A stretch of DNA of 13,255 nucleotides from Gonapodya sp. JEL0774 (GCA_027604505.1 JADIIX010000291.1:1-13255); one strand, 5' to 3'. Counted from the stretch's first letter, positions 1-9,061 are shown. Numbers and translations: made by a program. Notes: generated from the sequence alone by a model not told the origin.

Positions 1-69
1 CATTTGACACTCGGCTCTGGAATCGTTTCCCATGCCATGTAGATTCCCGTTAAGGCTCCGCTCCCGCAG

Positions 70-180
70 GTGATGTGCAACGCGATTCTTTCAATCGTGA
101 ACTCAAAATACAACTACCGGGACGAGAACTTCGCCAACGATCAGAGTACACTCTACTCATGGGACTGCGTCTCGGGATAG
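70..180 (+). CDS. Possible 3'-terminal exon of an unrecognised gene (partial)
   Basis: An open frame of 36 codons follows an acceptor-like CAG at 67-69 and ends at TAG 178-180. It reads VMCNAILSIVNSK near its start and ends SWDCVSG. The composition (aliphatic helix-like start, then an Asn/Asp/Tyr-rich stretch) looks more like protein than the other frames here. The same frame has a stop at 40-42, so the exon would have to begin near 70, with its donor left of the window. I do not recognise the family. A gene ending here would be convergent with EMC6, with about 240 bp between the stops. A chance open frame is quite possible at this length. Confidence 0.25.
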   Translation: MMCNAILSIVNSKYNYRDENFANDQSTLYSWDCVSG

Positions 181-419
181 TAAGGTTTGAAGATACTGTA
201 TATTCCACGCTACCGCAAATGTTCCAACGTGACGTGGACGACAAATACATTCCTCTGTAGGACCAATCAACTAGACTTCAGTTTCGCATAGGCATAGAGT
301 CCACATACGGTAGCTTTGCGACTATAATGTCCGTACAGAATGCCGGACGTTTCTCAACCAAAGAGTACCTGGTCGACCTCGAGAGTCCCTCACCAAGTCA
401 CGAGTCCGACTGACAGTCA
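181..419. other. Intergenic / 3' flank
   Basis: This is the region downstream of EMC6 and of the possible left-hand exon. The short open frames on both strands show no recognisable protein. It probably holds 3' UTR sequence of EMC6. I see no structured RNA or repeat. Confidence 0.4.
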
Positions 420-779
420 TCATTCATACACGTGCACCAGAGAGTACACCAGAGTCCAGAACAGCACAAACGACAGTGCGTTTGCGGATACCTCGTTCAG
501 CCATGGTCCATACCAGCTGGAAAAATAAACCTCCTGACTTCCGCCCACCATGATCAGCAGGATGAGCGCAGTAACTACCACCGACGACGCCAGGTAGAAT
601 GCAAAGCCTGCAAACCCCGTGAGACCCAGAATGCCCGCGGCCATGCCAACGACGGCAGCCGACGAAGAGCAGGCAGAGGAGATGACGGCTGCATTGTGGC
701 GGACAGAAACGTCGAAGTAGACGGGGTTTGAGAGTGCTTGGTATGTAGGCGACGGCGCTGGGGTTGTAGGAGACGCCAT
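420..779 (-). CDS. EMC6: ER membrane protein complex subunit 6 (EMC6/TMEM93)
   Basis: EMC6 is a small core subunit of the ER membrane protein complex, which inserts tail-anchored and polytopic proteins into the ER membrane. The intronless 119-aa frame runs from ATG 779-777 to TGA 422-420. After a short Ser/Pro/Thr-rich N-terminus come the family hallmarks: NPVYFDVSVRHNAAV, then a first membrane segment with the AGILGLTGFAGFAFYL signature, a second segment rich in V/L/I (SVVVTALILLIMVGG), and a last segment ending FVLFWTLVYSLVHVYE. This matches animal EMC6, which is about 110 aa and ends in a similar VLFWT...Y.MVHVY pattern (recalled from family knowledge). The ATG at 779 is the first ATG in the frame. 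The frame stays open to 899 but without another ATG, and the ATG has A at -3 and G at +4. It is transcribed divergently from RRP3. Confidence 0.95.
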   Translation of the reverse strand: MASPTTPAPSPTYQALSNPVYFDVSVRHNAAVISSACSSSAAVVGMAAGILGLTGFAGFAFYLASSVVVTALILLIMVGGSQEVYFSSWYGPWLNEVSANALSFVLFWTLVYSLVHVYE

Positions 780-1177
780 CTTAGTTTCGAGAGGTTGTTC
801 CAGGACCCGGCTTTGTGGATCAAGTTCGTGTGTGCACGTCCTCCTCCAGTGGCACTCCAGCACGAGCGGGTTCAAGAACAGGGAATGCGCGTGATCCAAT
901 AGATATGTATTCTAACTGCGATGGTTGATGAGAGTCTTATCAGCTCTTTTAGTTTGGTTTATTTTGGGGGCATGAAGAATGAATTAGATCTCAAAACCGA
1001 GCCCCGATGTCTGCATTCTACATACAGTGCCATAGATGCACGAATTGCTTGCGAAAGTCATCTTTTCCGACAATATTTATTGGTAACCAGGAACGCAGAG
1101 AAGTTCGGGAATCAGCTCAGCAGCACTATTAGTTTTCTCTTGACATCCAGTACTGACCACATACCAGTACCTTCACA
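780..1177. promoter_or_regulatory. Divergent promoter between EMC6 and RRP3
   Basis: This is a 398-bp gap between two divergently transcribed start codons, so it must hold both promoters and 5' UTRs. CCAAT pentamers occur in both orientations, at 896-900 (plus) and 1079-1083 (as ATTGG). They are candidate binding sites for the heterotrimeric Hap/NF-Y-type factor. No clear TATA box is seen. The 86-codon open frame at 921-1181 has no recognisable protein features. The boundaries are inferred from the start codons only. Confidence 0.5.
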
Positions 1178-3464
1178 ATGACCCCCGAAATTTCGAAAAA
1201 GCGGCCTCGAGCGGACGCTCAATCTTCTACTGGCACTCAAGTTAAGACATCTCAGCGACCGCTGAATCCCCCTTTGGCGCAGAAGACCGCAACGATCGGA
1301 AAGGACAATACGGCGCACTTGGTGAAGAGGTTCAAGAAGAAACATCTTACGTTGGCTGCAGCTCTCGCGAATCCTTCCGCACGAGTGGAGGATGTCCCGT
1401 CCAAACTTCCGAATCCATCCGCGGCTCCCCCGAAAGCCCCATCGTCAGTTCCTCCACCTTTGTCCGTGAAGGTCGATGACCTGACGAGCTTGGTCGCCTC
1501 TGTCAAAGCAAAGGCTCTGAAATCAACTGATGAAGATTCGAAAGGAGAAAATGAAGGGGATAACGTTCTAATTGGAGCTGAGGGCGCTGAAGAAAGTGGA
1601 GATCAGGTTACATTCGAATCGCTGGTAAGTTTCCTCCTCCATCGCGATCTCAGGCTCAATTAAAATGAAGCACTTTCCACCGCGAACTCTGCTCAGGGAG
1701 TTATTCCACAAATATGCGAGTCCTGTACCCAGCTCGGGTACAAATCCCCCACACCCATTCAACGAGAAGCCATACCTGTCGCTTTTGAAGGTGAGAACTT
1801 CCCAAGCGCCTTTTAGACTGCCAAGAGATCTGAAGGTTCTTGGAACCTTCAATTTGAAAGGCCGCGACATCATCGGTCTAGCTCAAACGGGGTCTGGAAA
1901 GACCGCCGCGTTCGGCATTCCCATTCTTCAAGCCCTTTGGAAGGACCCGAAACCCTTTTTTGCCGTCATTATGGCCCCTACACGGTATGCTGCTTGCTTG
2001 CCTGTGATATGCGCTTGCCTCGTCGAACGCTCATGACTATTACCACCAGTGAACTCGCCCTACAGATCTCATCCAACATCTCCGCCATTGGATCTGCTCT
2101 GGGCGTCAGGTGCGCGGCCTTGGTCGGTGGAATGGACATGATGGAACAAGCAATCGCGTTGTCGAGGAAACCGCATGTGGTAGTGGCTACACCAGGAAGA
2201 CTGATCGATCATTTGGAAAACACGAAGGGTTTCAGTCTGAGGAGTTTAAGGTTCTTGGTGAGTGTTGATTCGCTGGTGACTCGAAGTCTGGGTTCCTCCA
2301 TGAACGCTCGTAATCACACCATGCACCTCCATGTCCAGGTCCTCGACGAAGCCGATCGGCTGCTCGATCTTGACTTTGGTACCGAGATCGATAAAGTTCT
2401 TGCCGTGAGCCCCCGCGAGCGAACAACCTTTTTGTTCAGCGCGACAATGACAAGTAAAGTGGAGAAGCTTCAGAGGGCCAGTCTTAGGGATCCTGTGAGA
2501 GTCGAGGTTGCGGGAAAGTAAGTCGAAGGGCGTTAATTGGAACAAGACAAACTAACTCATGATGATTCTCTTTTTCTTTCCGTAATATCCATCAAAGATA
2601 CTCCACCGTCTCCACTCTCCTCCAATACTACATGTTCATACCCTTTGCTCACAAAGAAACGTACCTTGCCCACGTCCTCAATTCCCACGCCGCCTTATCC
2701 ACTATCGTTTTCTCTGCTACAGTCATCACTTGCCAACGTCTCTCCCACACGCTCCGCAACCTTGGGTTTCCTGTGGTTGCATTACACGGCGGCATGTCCC
2801 AGCATAAGCGGCTAGGCGCGCTGGCGAAGTTCAGATCGGGGGACAAAGGAGTATTAATCGCGACAGATGTGGCCAGTCGAGGACTGGATATTCCGAGTGT
2901 GGATTTGGTAGTAAATTATGACGTGCCGGGCACTGGGAAAGATTATGTGCATAGAGTGGGAAGAACAGCGCGTGCGGGCAAGGGAGGTGTGGCAGTGACA
3001 TTTGTAACGCAGTGAGTTGTCAGCCTGATTTACTCAACTGTTGACATCAAAGCGCATATACCCATCTATGATTTTCAAGATACGACATTGAATGGTATCA
3101 ACGGGTCGAAGCAGCCCTCCAAAAAAAGCTTCCTGAGTTTCCTCATGACAAGGAAGAGGTGATGGCCCTACACGAGCGAGTTGGCGAGGCTTTACGACAT
3201 GCCAACATGGTAAGTGTTCTGTTGAATATCATTTCGCACTGATACTGACTTTGCGTGTTCGCATTTCACTCACAGCAATTGAAGGAAGAGATGGCTGCAG
3301 GGACACATAGACGGCGAGGTGGTGCACGGCCAGATGATGATGATGGCGAGGAAGGTGGGGCTCTGGTCAAGGGAATGAAGAGTGGAAAAGGCAAGTTTGA
3401 AAGGAGAAGCAACAGTGGTGGAAGGGGAAAAGGTGGTGAGGGGAAGGGAAGAGGCAAGGGTTAG
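1178..3464 (+). CDS. RRP3: ATP-dependent rRNA helicase RRP3 (DDX47 family DEAD-box protein)
   Basis: Rrp3/DDX47 is a nucleolar DEAD-box RNA helicase required for early pre-rRNA cleavages leading to 18S rRNA. Exons: 1178-1624, 1697-1790, 1861-1984, 2050-2257, 2339-2517, 2598-3011, 3080-3209, 3276-3464. The joined frame is 594 aa with matching phases throughout. Residues 1-144 are a variable, Pro/Ser/Lys-rich extension. Core motifs: upstream aromatic F146 and Q motif ([10 protein letters not shown]171); I AQTGSGKT 188-195; Ia PTREL 220-224; Ib TPGR 269-272; II DEAD 294-297; III SAT 325-327; [13 protein letters not shown] 439-450; [10 protein letters not shown] 469-476. The C-terminal tail (about 525-594) is Gly/Lys/Arg-rich, suggesting RNA binding. 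Introns are 65-81 bp and CTAAC before the 2597 acceptor is a good branch site. Introns split motif Ia and fall two codons before DEAD. The start ATG has A at -3. Oddity: motif IV reads IVFSATV where relatives usually have an F-T-R-T-like sequence. The DDX47/Rrp3 assignment rests on the DIPSVD and LGALAKF segments and the overall layout. Confidence 0.96.
2258..2338 (+). other. In-frame, stop-free intron in RRP3
   Basis: This 81-nt intron has a GTGAGT donor and a TCCAG acceptor. It interrupts the block FLV-LDEAD, which is contiguous in the DEAD-box family, so removing it restores a canonical motif II. Its length is 27 codons and the frame through it has no stop. A retained transcript would therefore encode a helicase with 27 extra residues directly before the DEAD box. 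Confidence 0.85.
3374..3464 (+). repeat. Purine-rich low-complexity tract in the last RRP3 exon
   Basis: The sense strand is almost entirely A/G with many GGG runs. It encodes the Gly/Lys/Arg-rich C-terminal tail. The composition follows from the protein sequence, but such tracts can also form G-quadruplexes or triplexes. Confidence 0.6.
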
Positions 3465-3634
3465 TGATTTATGAACGAGAATTAGTAGCGCAGCTGACGA
3501 AGGACTTTTGCATGCGCCAAAAGTGGAGGCTGCGCCCTTGAAGACCGATTATCTAGACGCGAAATCTATGTGTATCCTTACATTTGTGAATGATAATCTA
3601 CTGTGGTGGTGTATACGGCTGCTCTACCCTGGCC
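3465..3634. other. Convergent intergenic region between RRP3 and the methyltransferase
   Basis: A 170-bp spacer separates two converging stop codons (RRP3 TAG 3462-3464, methyltransferase TGA 3637-3635). It must contain both 3' ends, so the 3' UTRs may overlap. No canonical AATAAA is obvious. Confidence 0.5.
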
Positions 3635-5492
3635 TCACGCAGCAGCCCTCTTGAACAGATAATGACCCACAAACCACTCAGAACCACCGTTATACTTGAA
3701 CAGTTCACTGCATGCCACGTAGAACACCCTCCACCTGTTCCACCATGCGGTGGCGTCTCCATCACCCCTTTCTTGGCTTTCCTTGTAAGCGGTTTCGAAC
3801 ACGGGCATGATGGTGTCATGGTGTGCATCCATGAGGCGGAGCCAAGATTCCAGAGTGAGAGAGTAGTGTCGACCGTCAACGGACCAGCGGTCAAGCAGGT
3901 GGAGGTGGGCGGGGAAGTGAAGGAAGAGGTCGAGGGAGGGCATGGTTCCCTACGGCAGACATCGGAGTAGACGAGTGTCATAAGTAGAGACGATCGAAAA
4001 ACCTCTCGCCAGACAAAAGACATCTGAGCGTACCCCGGTGAAGAAGTATTTCGCCATCCAACTGTTATCCTCCCCTGCGTCGAAATGGTAAGGCCATTCA
4101 CGGTGCACAAAGACGTGCACAAAGAGACGGCCGGTTTCTGTAAAAGCAAGTATCGTTAGCATCGGGTGCTCAAAGAACTCTTTGGTGATGCCAAAGCCCT
4201 GTGGCATCACTAAACCAATTAACATTGGGCTAAAATCGTGCTAGACAGCCCACCTGGTACAAGCCAACTTGACACTTTCCGGAAGAGCTCCTCATAATTC
4301 TTCATGTGCTCAAACATCTCGACCGACACAATCCGATCGAACCTAAATTTTCGGTCGGGCCACACGTCTGATGTCGATCACGGAGCCTCAAACTTCTGTA
4401 GGGTCCACTCACGTCAAACCCCCAAGGTCTTCCAGCGTCACCAAATTCGCATCTCGAGTAACGACTTTCACGTTCTTGAAACCCCTTTGCACACACATGG
4501 ATTCGATATGTTCGCGCTGGGTCGCGGAGTTGGAGAGGGCTGTGATGGAGGAGTTAGGGTAATGCTATTTTGTTGGTAGGTAAGTGTAAAGCAGTTGGGG
4601 TTTCCGTGGGAAGCCGCAAGAGAAATTCATTTGAGGACGGCGCACGACGCAAACCTCAGCAAGATAAAGACAAAGACTCCCCCATCCACATCCTAAGTCC
4701 AACATTCGCTGTCCATCCTTTAAGTCCGCCCTCTCTGAATAGCACGCTAGCATGCGCTCCTCGGCGTCATTGAGTGCACTGAGAACCGCTTTAGTGTCGG
4801 ACGGAAGGACAAACTCAGGGGAAGGGTAAAGACACGACGAGTACTTGAGACGGCGGCCAAGTGAAGACAGAAAGTATGGAGTGGGAACCTAAATGGAACC
4901 CGGAGGAGACGAGAGCGTGTCATCGAATAATGAACGAACCTGCACGCCATTCCAGTCGAGGATGACGATTTCAGCACGAAGAGATCACACAACTCCAAGC
5001 ATCCGCGCCAAAAAGAATTGACCATTTCCATGCTGAAATTAATTGCCTCCGGCCTTATTGAAAATAAACCCATTCTGAAGCGACATCCGGAGGCCAGCGC
5101 CATCATAGCAAGATTTGAAGAGCCAGCGCCTTATCATCTGGCCCCTTTGAAATTGCTTCCAAATAACAGCATTTCCCTCTCACTCCATGCTCTGCTTTCC
5201 CGAGGTTGATCGCCGGCTGACGGCCATCAATAATCCCCACCGTTAGAAAACGGATCGTACTGCAATTCACCTCGTAGTGCTGCTGGTTGGCTTCTTTCGT
5301 ATTAATCGCGATCGATTCAGATTTTTTCAAAGAGTTTATGAATTCGCGTTTCGCGCCATCCAGCGTTTCAATGTCGGTTTCAGACCAGCCCCGCACACGG
5401 CCAGCAAGAAGATGCCTGATGCCCATTCGAAGCATCCAGTCTGGAAGCAGCCCTTTGTCGATTAGAGGCTCGGCGAGATCCGTTAATGGCAT
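3635..5492 (-). CDS. SAM-dependent methyltransferase, CFA-synthase / coclaurine N-methyltransferase-like
   Basis: The product belongs to the cyclopropane-fatty-acyl-phospholipid synthase fold (Mycolic acid cyclopropane synthase domain). It is closest in layout to plant coclaurine-N-methyltransferase-like enzymes. Exons, 5' to 3': 5271-5492, 4655-4888, 4413-4564, 4254-4342, 4034-4137, 3635-3949; 371 aa with phases matching at every junction. Visible blocks: NQQHYE-VPTPYFL (69-81), LKYSSCLYP, SAM motif I LDLGCGWGS (137-145), ITALSNSATQREHI (159-172), FDRIVSVEMFEHMKNY (204-219), GRLFVHVFVH, YFFTGGTMPS (263-271) and C-terminal GHYLFKR. The start is well supported: an in-frame TGA lies 7 codons upstream and the context is GCC-ATG-C. 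The substrate cannot be read from the sequence. In plants this subgroup methylates nitrogen in alkaloids, and in bacteria lipid double bonds, so both N-methylation and lipid modification remain possible. No signal peptide or membrane segment is seen. Intron 1 is 382 bp against 70-116 bp for the others. The gene converges with RRP3 and lies 305 bp downstream of PEX5 on the same strand. Confidence 0.93.
4889..5270 (-). other. Long first intron (382 bp) of the methyltransferase gene
   Basis: The donor is GAG|GTGAAT and the acceptor ATTTAG|GTT, with GATGAC as a branch-like sequence before the 3' end. It separates HYE from VPTPYF, which are adjacent in the family, so no exon is missing inside. It holds an 8-bp inverted repeat (5045-5052 GCCTCCGG and 5087-5094 CCGGAGGC, 34-nt loop). 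I recognise no gene, small RNA or transposon in it. Confidence 0.8.
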
Positions 5493-5797
5493 GGCAATTT
5501 TGCGATGGTTTCAGTTTGGTGGGATACGACCCATGCAGACTAACCCGTGTTGGTCATTATTTGTAATATGTGTGCCTGCCTTACCCTGATCACGAACGGG
5601 GGCGTTTGAGTATCAAGAGCCAAAGTGGCGGCCTCGCTACTAAGAAATGACTTGGTTTTTGGACACGATTGGCGGATTTGTTTGCCTTGTTTGCCTTTCT
5701 CCACTGAACCTCCATCGTGATTCCAATATACAATATCCACTACACAGTCTCCTTCGGCAAATGGCCTCTAGCACACCTCGCGGGGCCAAATGATGCT
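5493..5797 (-). promoter_or_regulatory. PEX5 3' flank and methyltransferase promoter
   Basis: These 305 bp separate the PEX5 stop from the methyltransferase start, both on the minus strand. It must hold the PEX5 3' UTR and the methyltransferase promoter. The open frames here are short and unrecognisable, and I see no clear TATA box. Confidence 0.45.
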
Positions 5798-5889
5798 CTA
5801 GAACTCAAAGTCTACGAATTGTTTTAGAGTAAAGAAAGTTTTCCTGTCATTTGAGGTTGGGTGCGTTCGTTCAACAAAGAAATTCTCAC
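5798..5889 (-). other. PEX5 terminal micro-exon (5798-5811) with in-frame, stop-free intron (5812-5889)
   Basis: The donor follows ACT-G (GTGAGA) and the acceptor is TCGTAG. Splicing joins FRT to DFEF-stop, matching the FRxEFxF type of ending of fungal Pex5. The intron is 78 nt, a multiple of three, and has no in-frame stop. A retained form would keep the same last residues but gain 26 amino acids before them. A branch-like CTCTAAA lies upstream of the acceptor. Confidence 0.75.
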
Positions 5890-8450
5890 CAGTCCTAAAA
5901 GCGTGCAAGTCAGTTCCGGGATGGCACATCTCAGATAAATCTCTGCGTTCCATCAGAACAAATGTCCTCCTAGTACCAGCAAGGGCGAATGACCGTTGAG
6001 TTCACTGTGCTCACGTTTTGTACGTCATCATAGAACACCACTCACCTCAACGTATCCCACAAGTTTTGACTAATATTTCGCTGATGCGCAGTCGTGGCAG
6101 ATCCATCGCCACCGACAACGTGCATGGAGAGTGCTCCCAAGAGGTGCTCTGCGGCCTCTTTGTAGACACCAATGTTGATACAGGAGACCTTTTGAGACAA
6201 GAACGAATCTGCAATCAGCCCCCGCTACCTATGAACGCCGAATAAAAACGACTAACCCCGAGATTGTATCGCCCCCTAACAAACGCAGGTTTGATCTCCA
6301 ACGCTTTGTAGTACGCCTCGATCGCCTCCTCGCTCTTTCCCGAATTGGCAAGCGTTGCTCCCAATCTGTTCCAAAGGACGTAGTCTCCTGGCCTGGCACT
6401 GAGCGCACTCGAAAAGCAGTCCACAGCCTTGTCGTAATCCCCTGCATTGTAAAACAGGACACCAAGCCCAACCTGGACATCCGGGTCAACCTGCTGGCTT
6501 CGAGCAGCGGATTGGAGGAATAAGTTAGTAATGCGGTCATGGTAATCTTGTGGGGTAAGAGAGGTGGAAGCTTTGTCGGGAAGGGGGGTGGCGGCCACTA
6601 TGTCGGGGTACCGAGTGGACAACCAGCGGTACAGGGTGGAATAGGCTTGCAAGTCATGACCTTCGTTGGTGTAAGAGACGGCGAGGGACTGTCATACACA
6701 AGGAGAGGTTTTACGTCACAATCGAGTCCATTCCCTTCCGCCAAGTCAAAATTAAAAATTTTCGTCCTAGATCCACCCACCATCAACGCAGGCAAGTTTC
6801 CATTATCCTCTTTTACCGCCCTCTGTAATGCGGCGATCGCGGGATCCTCCTTTTCGTTCTCTGCCTGAACCTGCCCAAGCAACATCCACGCTCTCGCATC
6901 GTTGGGATCCTTCTGTGCTGCGGCCTCAAACGCCAGCGCCGCCGCTGAAAGCTGTCCTCCTTCATTCCAAAGGCGAAGTCCTTCGGCAAGGGGATCAGGG
7001 TGGTTCAGGTAAGGATTGTCGGGTTCGAACGTGTACGGTTGCAAGGGCGCAGTTACGGGGTCGGGGTCAAAGAGACCGGTCATGTCGTTGTTTCCCGATC
7101 CACCAGGATAGTAATCGTCAAATTCTTCTTCCCACGCCTTGGGCTCGACCATGCCCGCGTCGCCGTGCTTTTGCCAAATCTCGTTGAATCGTTCCATGAA
7201 CGCATCCTCGGATTCCCCAAAGTTGATACCTTCAGCCTGAGCGAATTCGGCCTCCCACGATTGTGGCTCTACTTCAACAGCCTTTCCCTTGCCCTTGTCC
7301 TCCACGGCGACATTCTCGGCCTGGGCGAACTGGGCCGCCCAGTCTTGTTCCGAGATTTCGGGGCCTTGGGACTGGGCACCGCCATGCTGGGCGAATATTT
7401 GGTCAAATTCACGGAAGTCTTGCGGCATGGGTTGGGCGGGTTGCTGACGGAGGAACTCTTGTTGCCAATCTGGATTCGGCGGTAGTCGGAGTGGAAGCAG
7501 GTTCGGGGTGGCAGGTTTCAACCACTATAGCCAATCACGAACTTACCAGCAGGCGGTGCCCCAACAGGACCTCTGAAGTGCTCCTCAAAAGCCCTCATCA
7601 TGTTGGGATCCTCCATCCTCCCCGGCACCGGACCAGCTTGAAACTCCCGAGCCCAATCATCCCCTCGAAATATTCCCATGCCCGGTCCTTGCCGTTCCAT
7701 GACATTTTCAAGCTCGGAACGCATGTCGCCGAACTTGAACACTCCTGGTGGAGGGCGCTGGCCGATGAGTTGGGGTTGGTTGAAGAACTCCTCCACCATC
7801 TGTGTTAAAGAGATCGGTTTGAGCAGGTTAGAGAATCAATGTGGTTAAATGGAGTAAAGCGGGAAACTGGTGAAATGTGACCCCGTTCCAGACGACAACT
7901 ATGGTGTTCAACCGACTTGAGTCCATCCTCCTCCCGCTTCCCGCTACGAAGTGTCATAGTATCATCATTGATTCACAGAGCAGCGTCCTTTCATAGACGA
8001 GTCGTTATACCGTCTGTTTTTCCGTCACGGGACACCGACACCATCGACTCCTTTCTTGCGTCATTTCCGAACACACCCGAACTCACGTCTTCTTTGAAGT
8101 CTCCCATGCGGCCAGGCCTGGCAGATGGGCCGGCATGTTGAGGACCCGAGAACCGGTCCTTGATGGATTCGAAACGTCAGTCGGGAGATGGTTCCGAATG
8201 CGGAGGAAGGAAGGTTTCGGCATCACCATCACGAAGACAAACGAAAGCGGAGATAGGTTAGCGGAGCAAACGAACAAACTAGCAAATATCAAAATGTCTT
8301 CTGCATTCGTAAAGAGCCTGTTCCGCCTTCGCCTTGTTCTCCGCTCACCTGTTGGGTGCTGCGATCCTCATTAAATCTTTTCGTGAGTCCCATCAGCGGA
8401 TTGACGGGTCCACAATCAGCGCCGCCTCCGACAAGGTTGTTTAGCGACAT
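5798..8450 (-). CDS. PEX5: Peroxisomal targeting signal 1 receptor PEX5
   Basis: Pex5 binds C-terminal SKL-type PTS1 signals in the cytosol, docks at Pex13/Pex14 and is recycled by ubiquitination. Exons, 5' to 3': 8349-8450, 8087-8158, 7547-7799, 6781-7469, 6257-6688, 6046-6188, 5890-5969, 5798-5811; 594 aa, all phases consistent. The N-terminus LVGGGADCGPVNPLMGLTKR carries the conserved cysteine (C13) that is monoubiquitinated for export. QQ-DRF spans the first junction, as in other fungal Pex5. Five WxxxF docking motifs are visible, at W107, W144, W186, W214 and W255. Residues from about 294 to the end form the TPR domain (LLGQVQAEN, VDPDVQVGLGVLFYNAGDYDKAVDCF, LWNRLGATLANSGKSEEAIEAYYKAL, VRGRYNLGVSCINIG), followed by the C-terminal bundle QNLWDTLRR and the end HAFRTDFEF. 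The start is the ATG with GCC at -3 that gives the family's MSL N-terminus. Introns 1 and 2 are long (190 and 287 bp), and the last coding exon is only 14 nt. Exon 2 and the final exon are placed by family motifs and phase, not by transcript data. Confidence 0.95.
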
Positions 8451-8743
8451 GGCTTGGTGAAGGTGGGTTCCAGAACGGTTGCAAGTACTTTCCGGTTCTG
8501 TGGGTGGGAGGAAGTTGTCGGATGTTATACAAAGGATACGGTGCACGCAACCTAAGAAGACATAACGAAATAAACACTGCTTGAAGGCAGCTCAGACAAT
8601 CTCTAAAAATTATTATATTTAGATATCATAGCTTAGCAGCAAGCCAGGGTACCACCAACAACCCCACCGGCCGTTTTCTCTGGCATAAAAGGAGCTACGA
8701 CGGGCCACACGCTCCATCGAAAGCACTAGACTCTACGAGCTTA
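8451..8743. promoter_or_regulatory. PEX5 upstream region
   Basis: The region immediately 5' of the PEX5 start (minus strand) must contain its promoter. It includes an AT-rich block around 8605-8635. A TATA-like CATAAAAGG lies at 8684-8692 on the plus strand, about 95 bp before the doubtful small frame at 8786. No factor-binding site can be named with confidence. Confidence 0.35.
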
Positions 8744-8785
8744 TTGGTGACCACGGTTCCAACTTTCAACAAATCCACAGTGAAA

Positions 8786-9061
8786 ATGCTCCAGCTCCCC
8801 CATTCAGGACGTGGTCCTCCTCCACGCACACTCGCACCCCGTTCCCATACCGCTTCCGAAAGGTTGGGCTTGAGAGTCATAGATCTCGAAAGAAAGCAAA
8901 ACTTCGCCCAGTTTGGACGAGATACTCGTTATGTCGTAGTCATGAAATGGCCCCTTCAAACCTACAAACAGAGCGGAGCTTTAGTGACCCAGCTCTCCAA
9001 CGCATACAAAGCGAGCCACGAGCGTGTGACTGAGAGTCACTGCTATCGTCTCAGTCGATGA
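8786..9061 (+). CDS. Doubtful small open frame, 91 aa
   Basis: An ATG at 8786 in a GAAAATG context opens a 91-codon frame ending at TGA 9059-9061. The only support is position: a TATA-like CATAAAAGG about 95 bp upstream. The protein is basic, has no signal peptide, membrane segment or recognisable motif, and its composition (Arg, Ser, Pro, His) is typical of chance frames. I would not treat it as a gene without transcript data. Confidence 0.12.
   Translation: MLQLPHSGRGPPPRTLAPRSHTASERLGLRVIDLERKQNFAQFGRDTRYVVVMKWPLQTYKQSGALVTQLSNAYKASHERVTESHCYRLSR

Noticed and set aside
3598-4149. A 183-codon minus-strand frame over the 3' part of the methyltransferase
   Set aside because: It is an out-of-phase shadow of exons 5 and 6. 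The family sequence is recovered only in the spliced frame.
6598-6780. C-terminal tail of the long PEX5 frame beyond residue ALM
   Set aside because: It is read-through of a 92-nt intron (GTGGGT to GACAG). Splicing continues the TPR sequence at SLAVSYTNEGHD.
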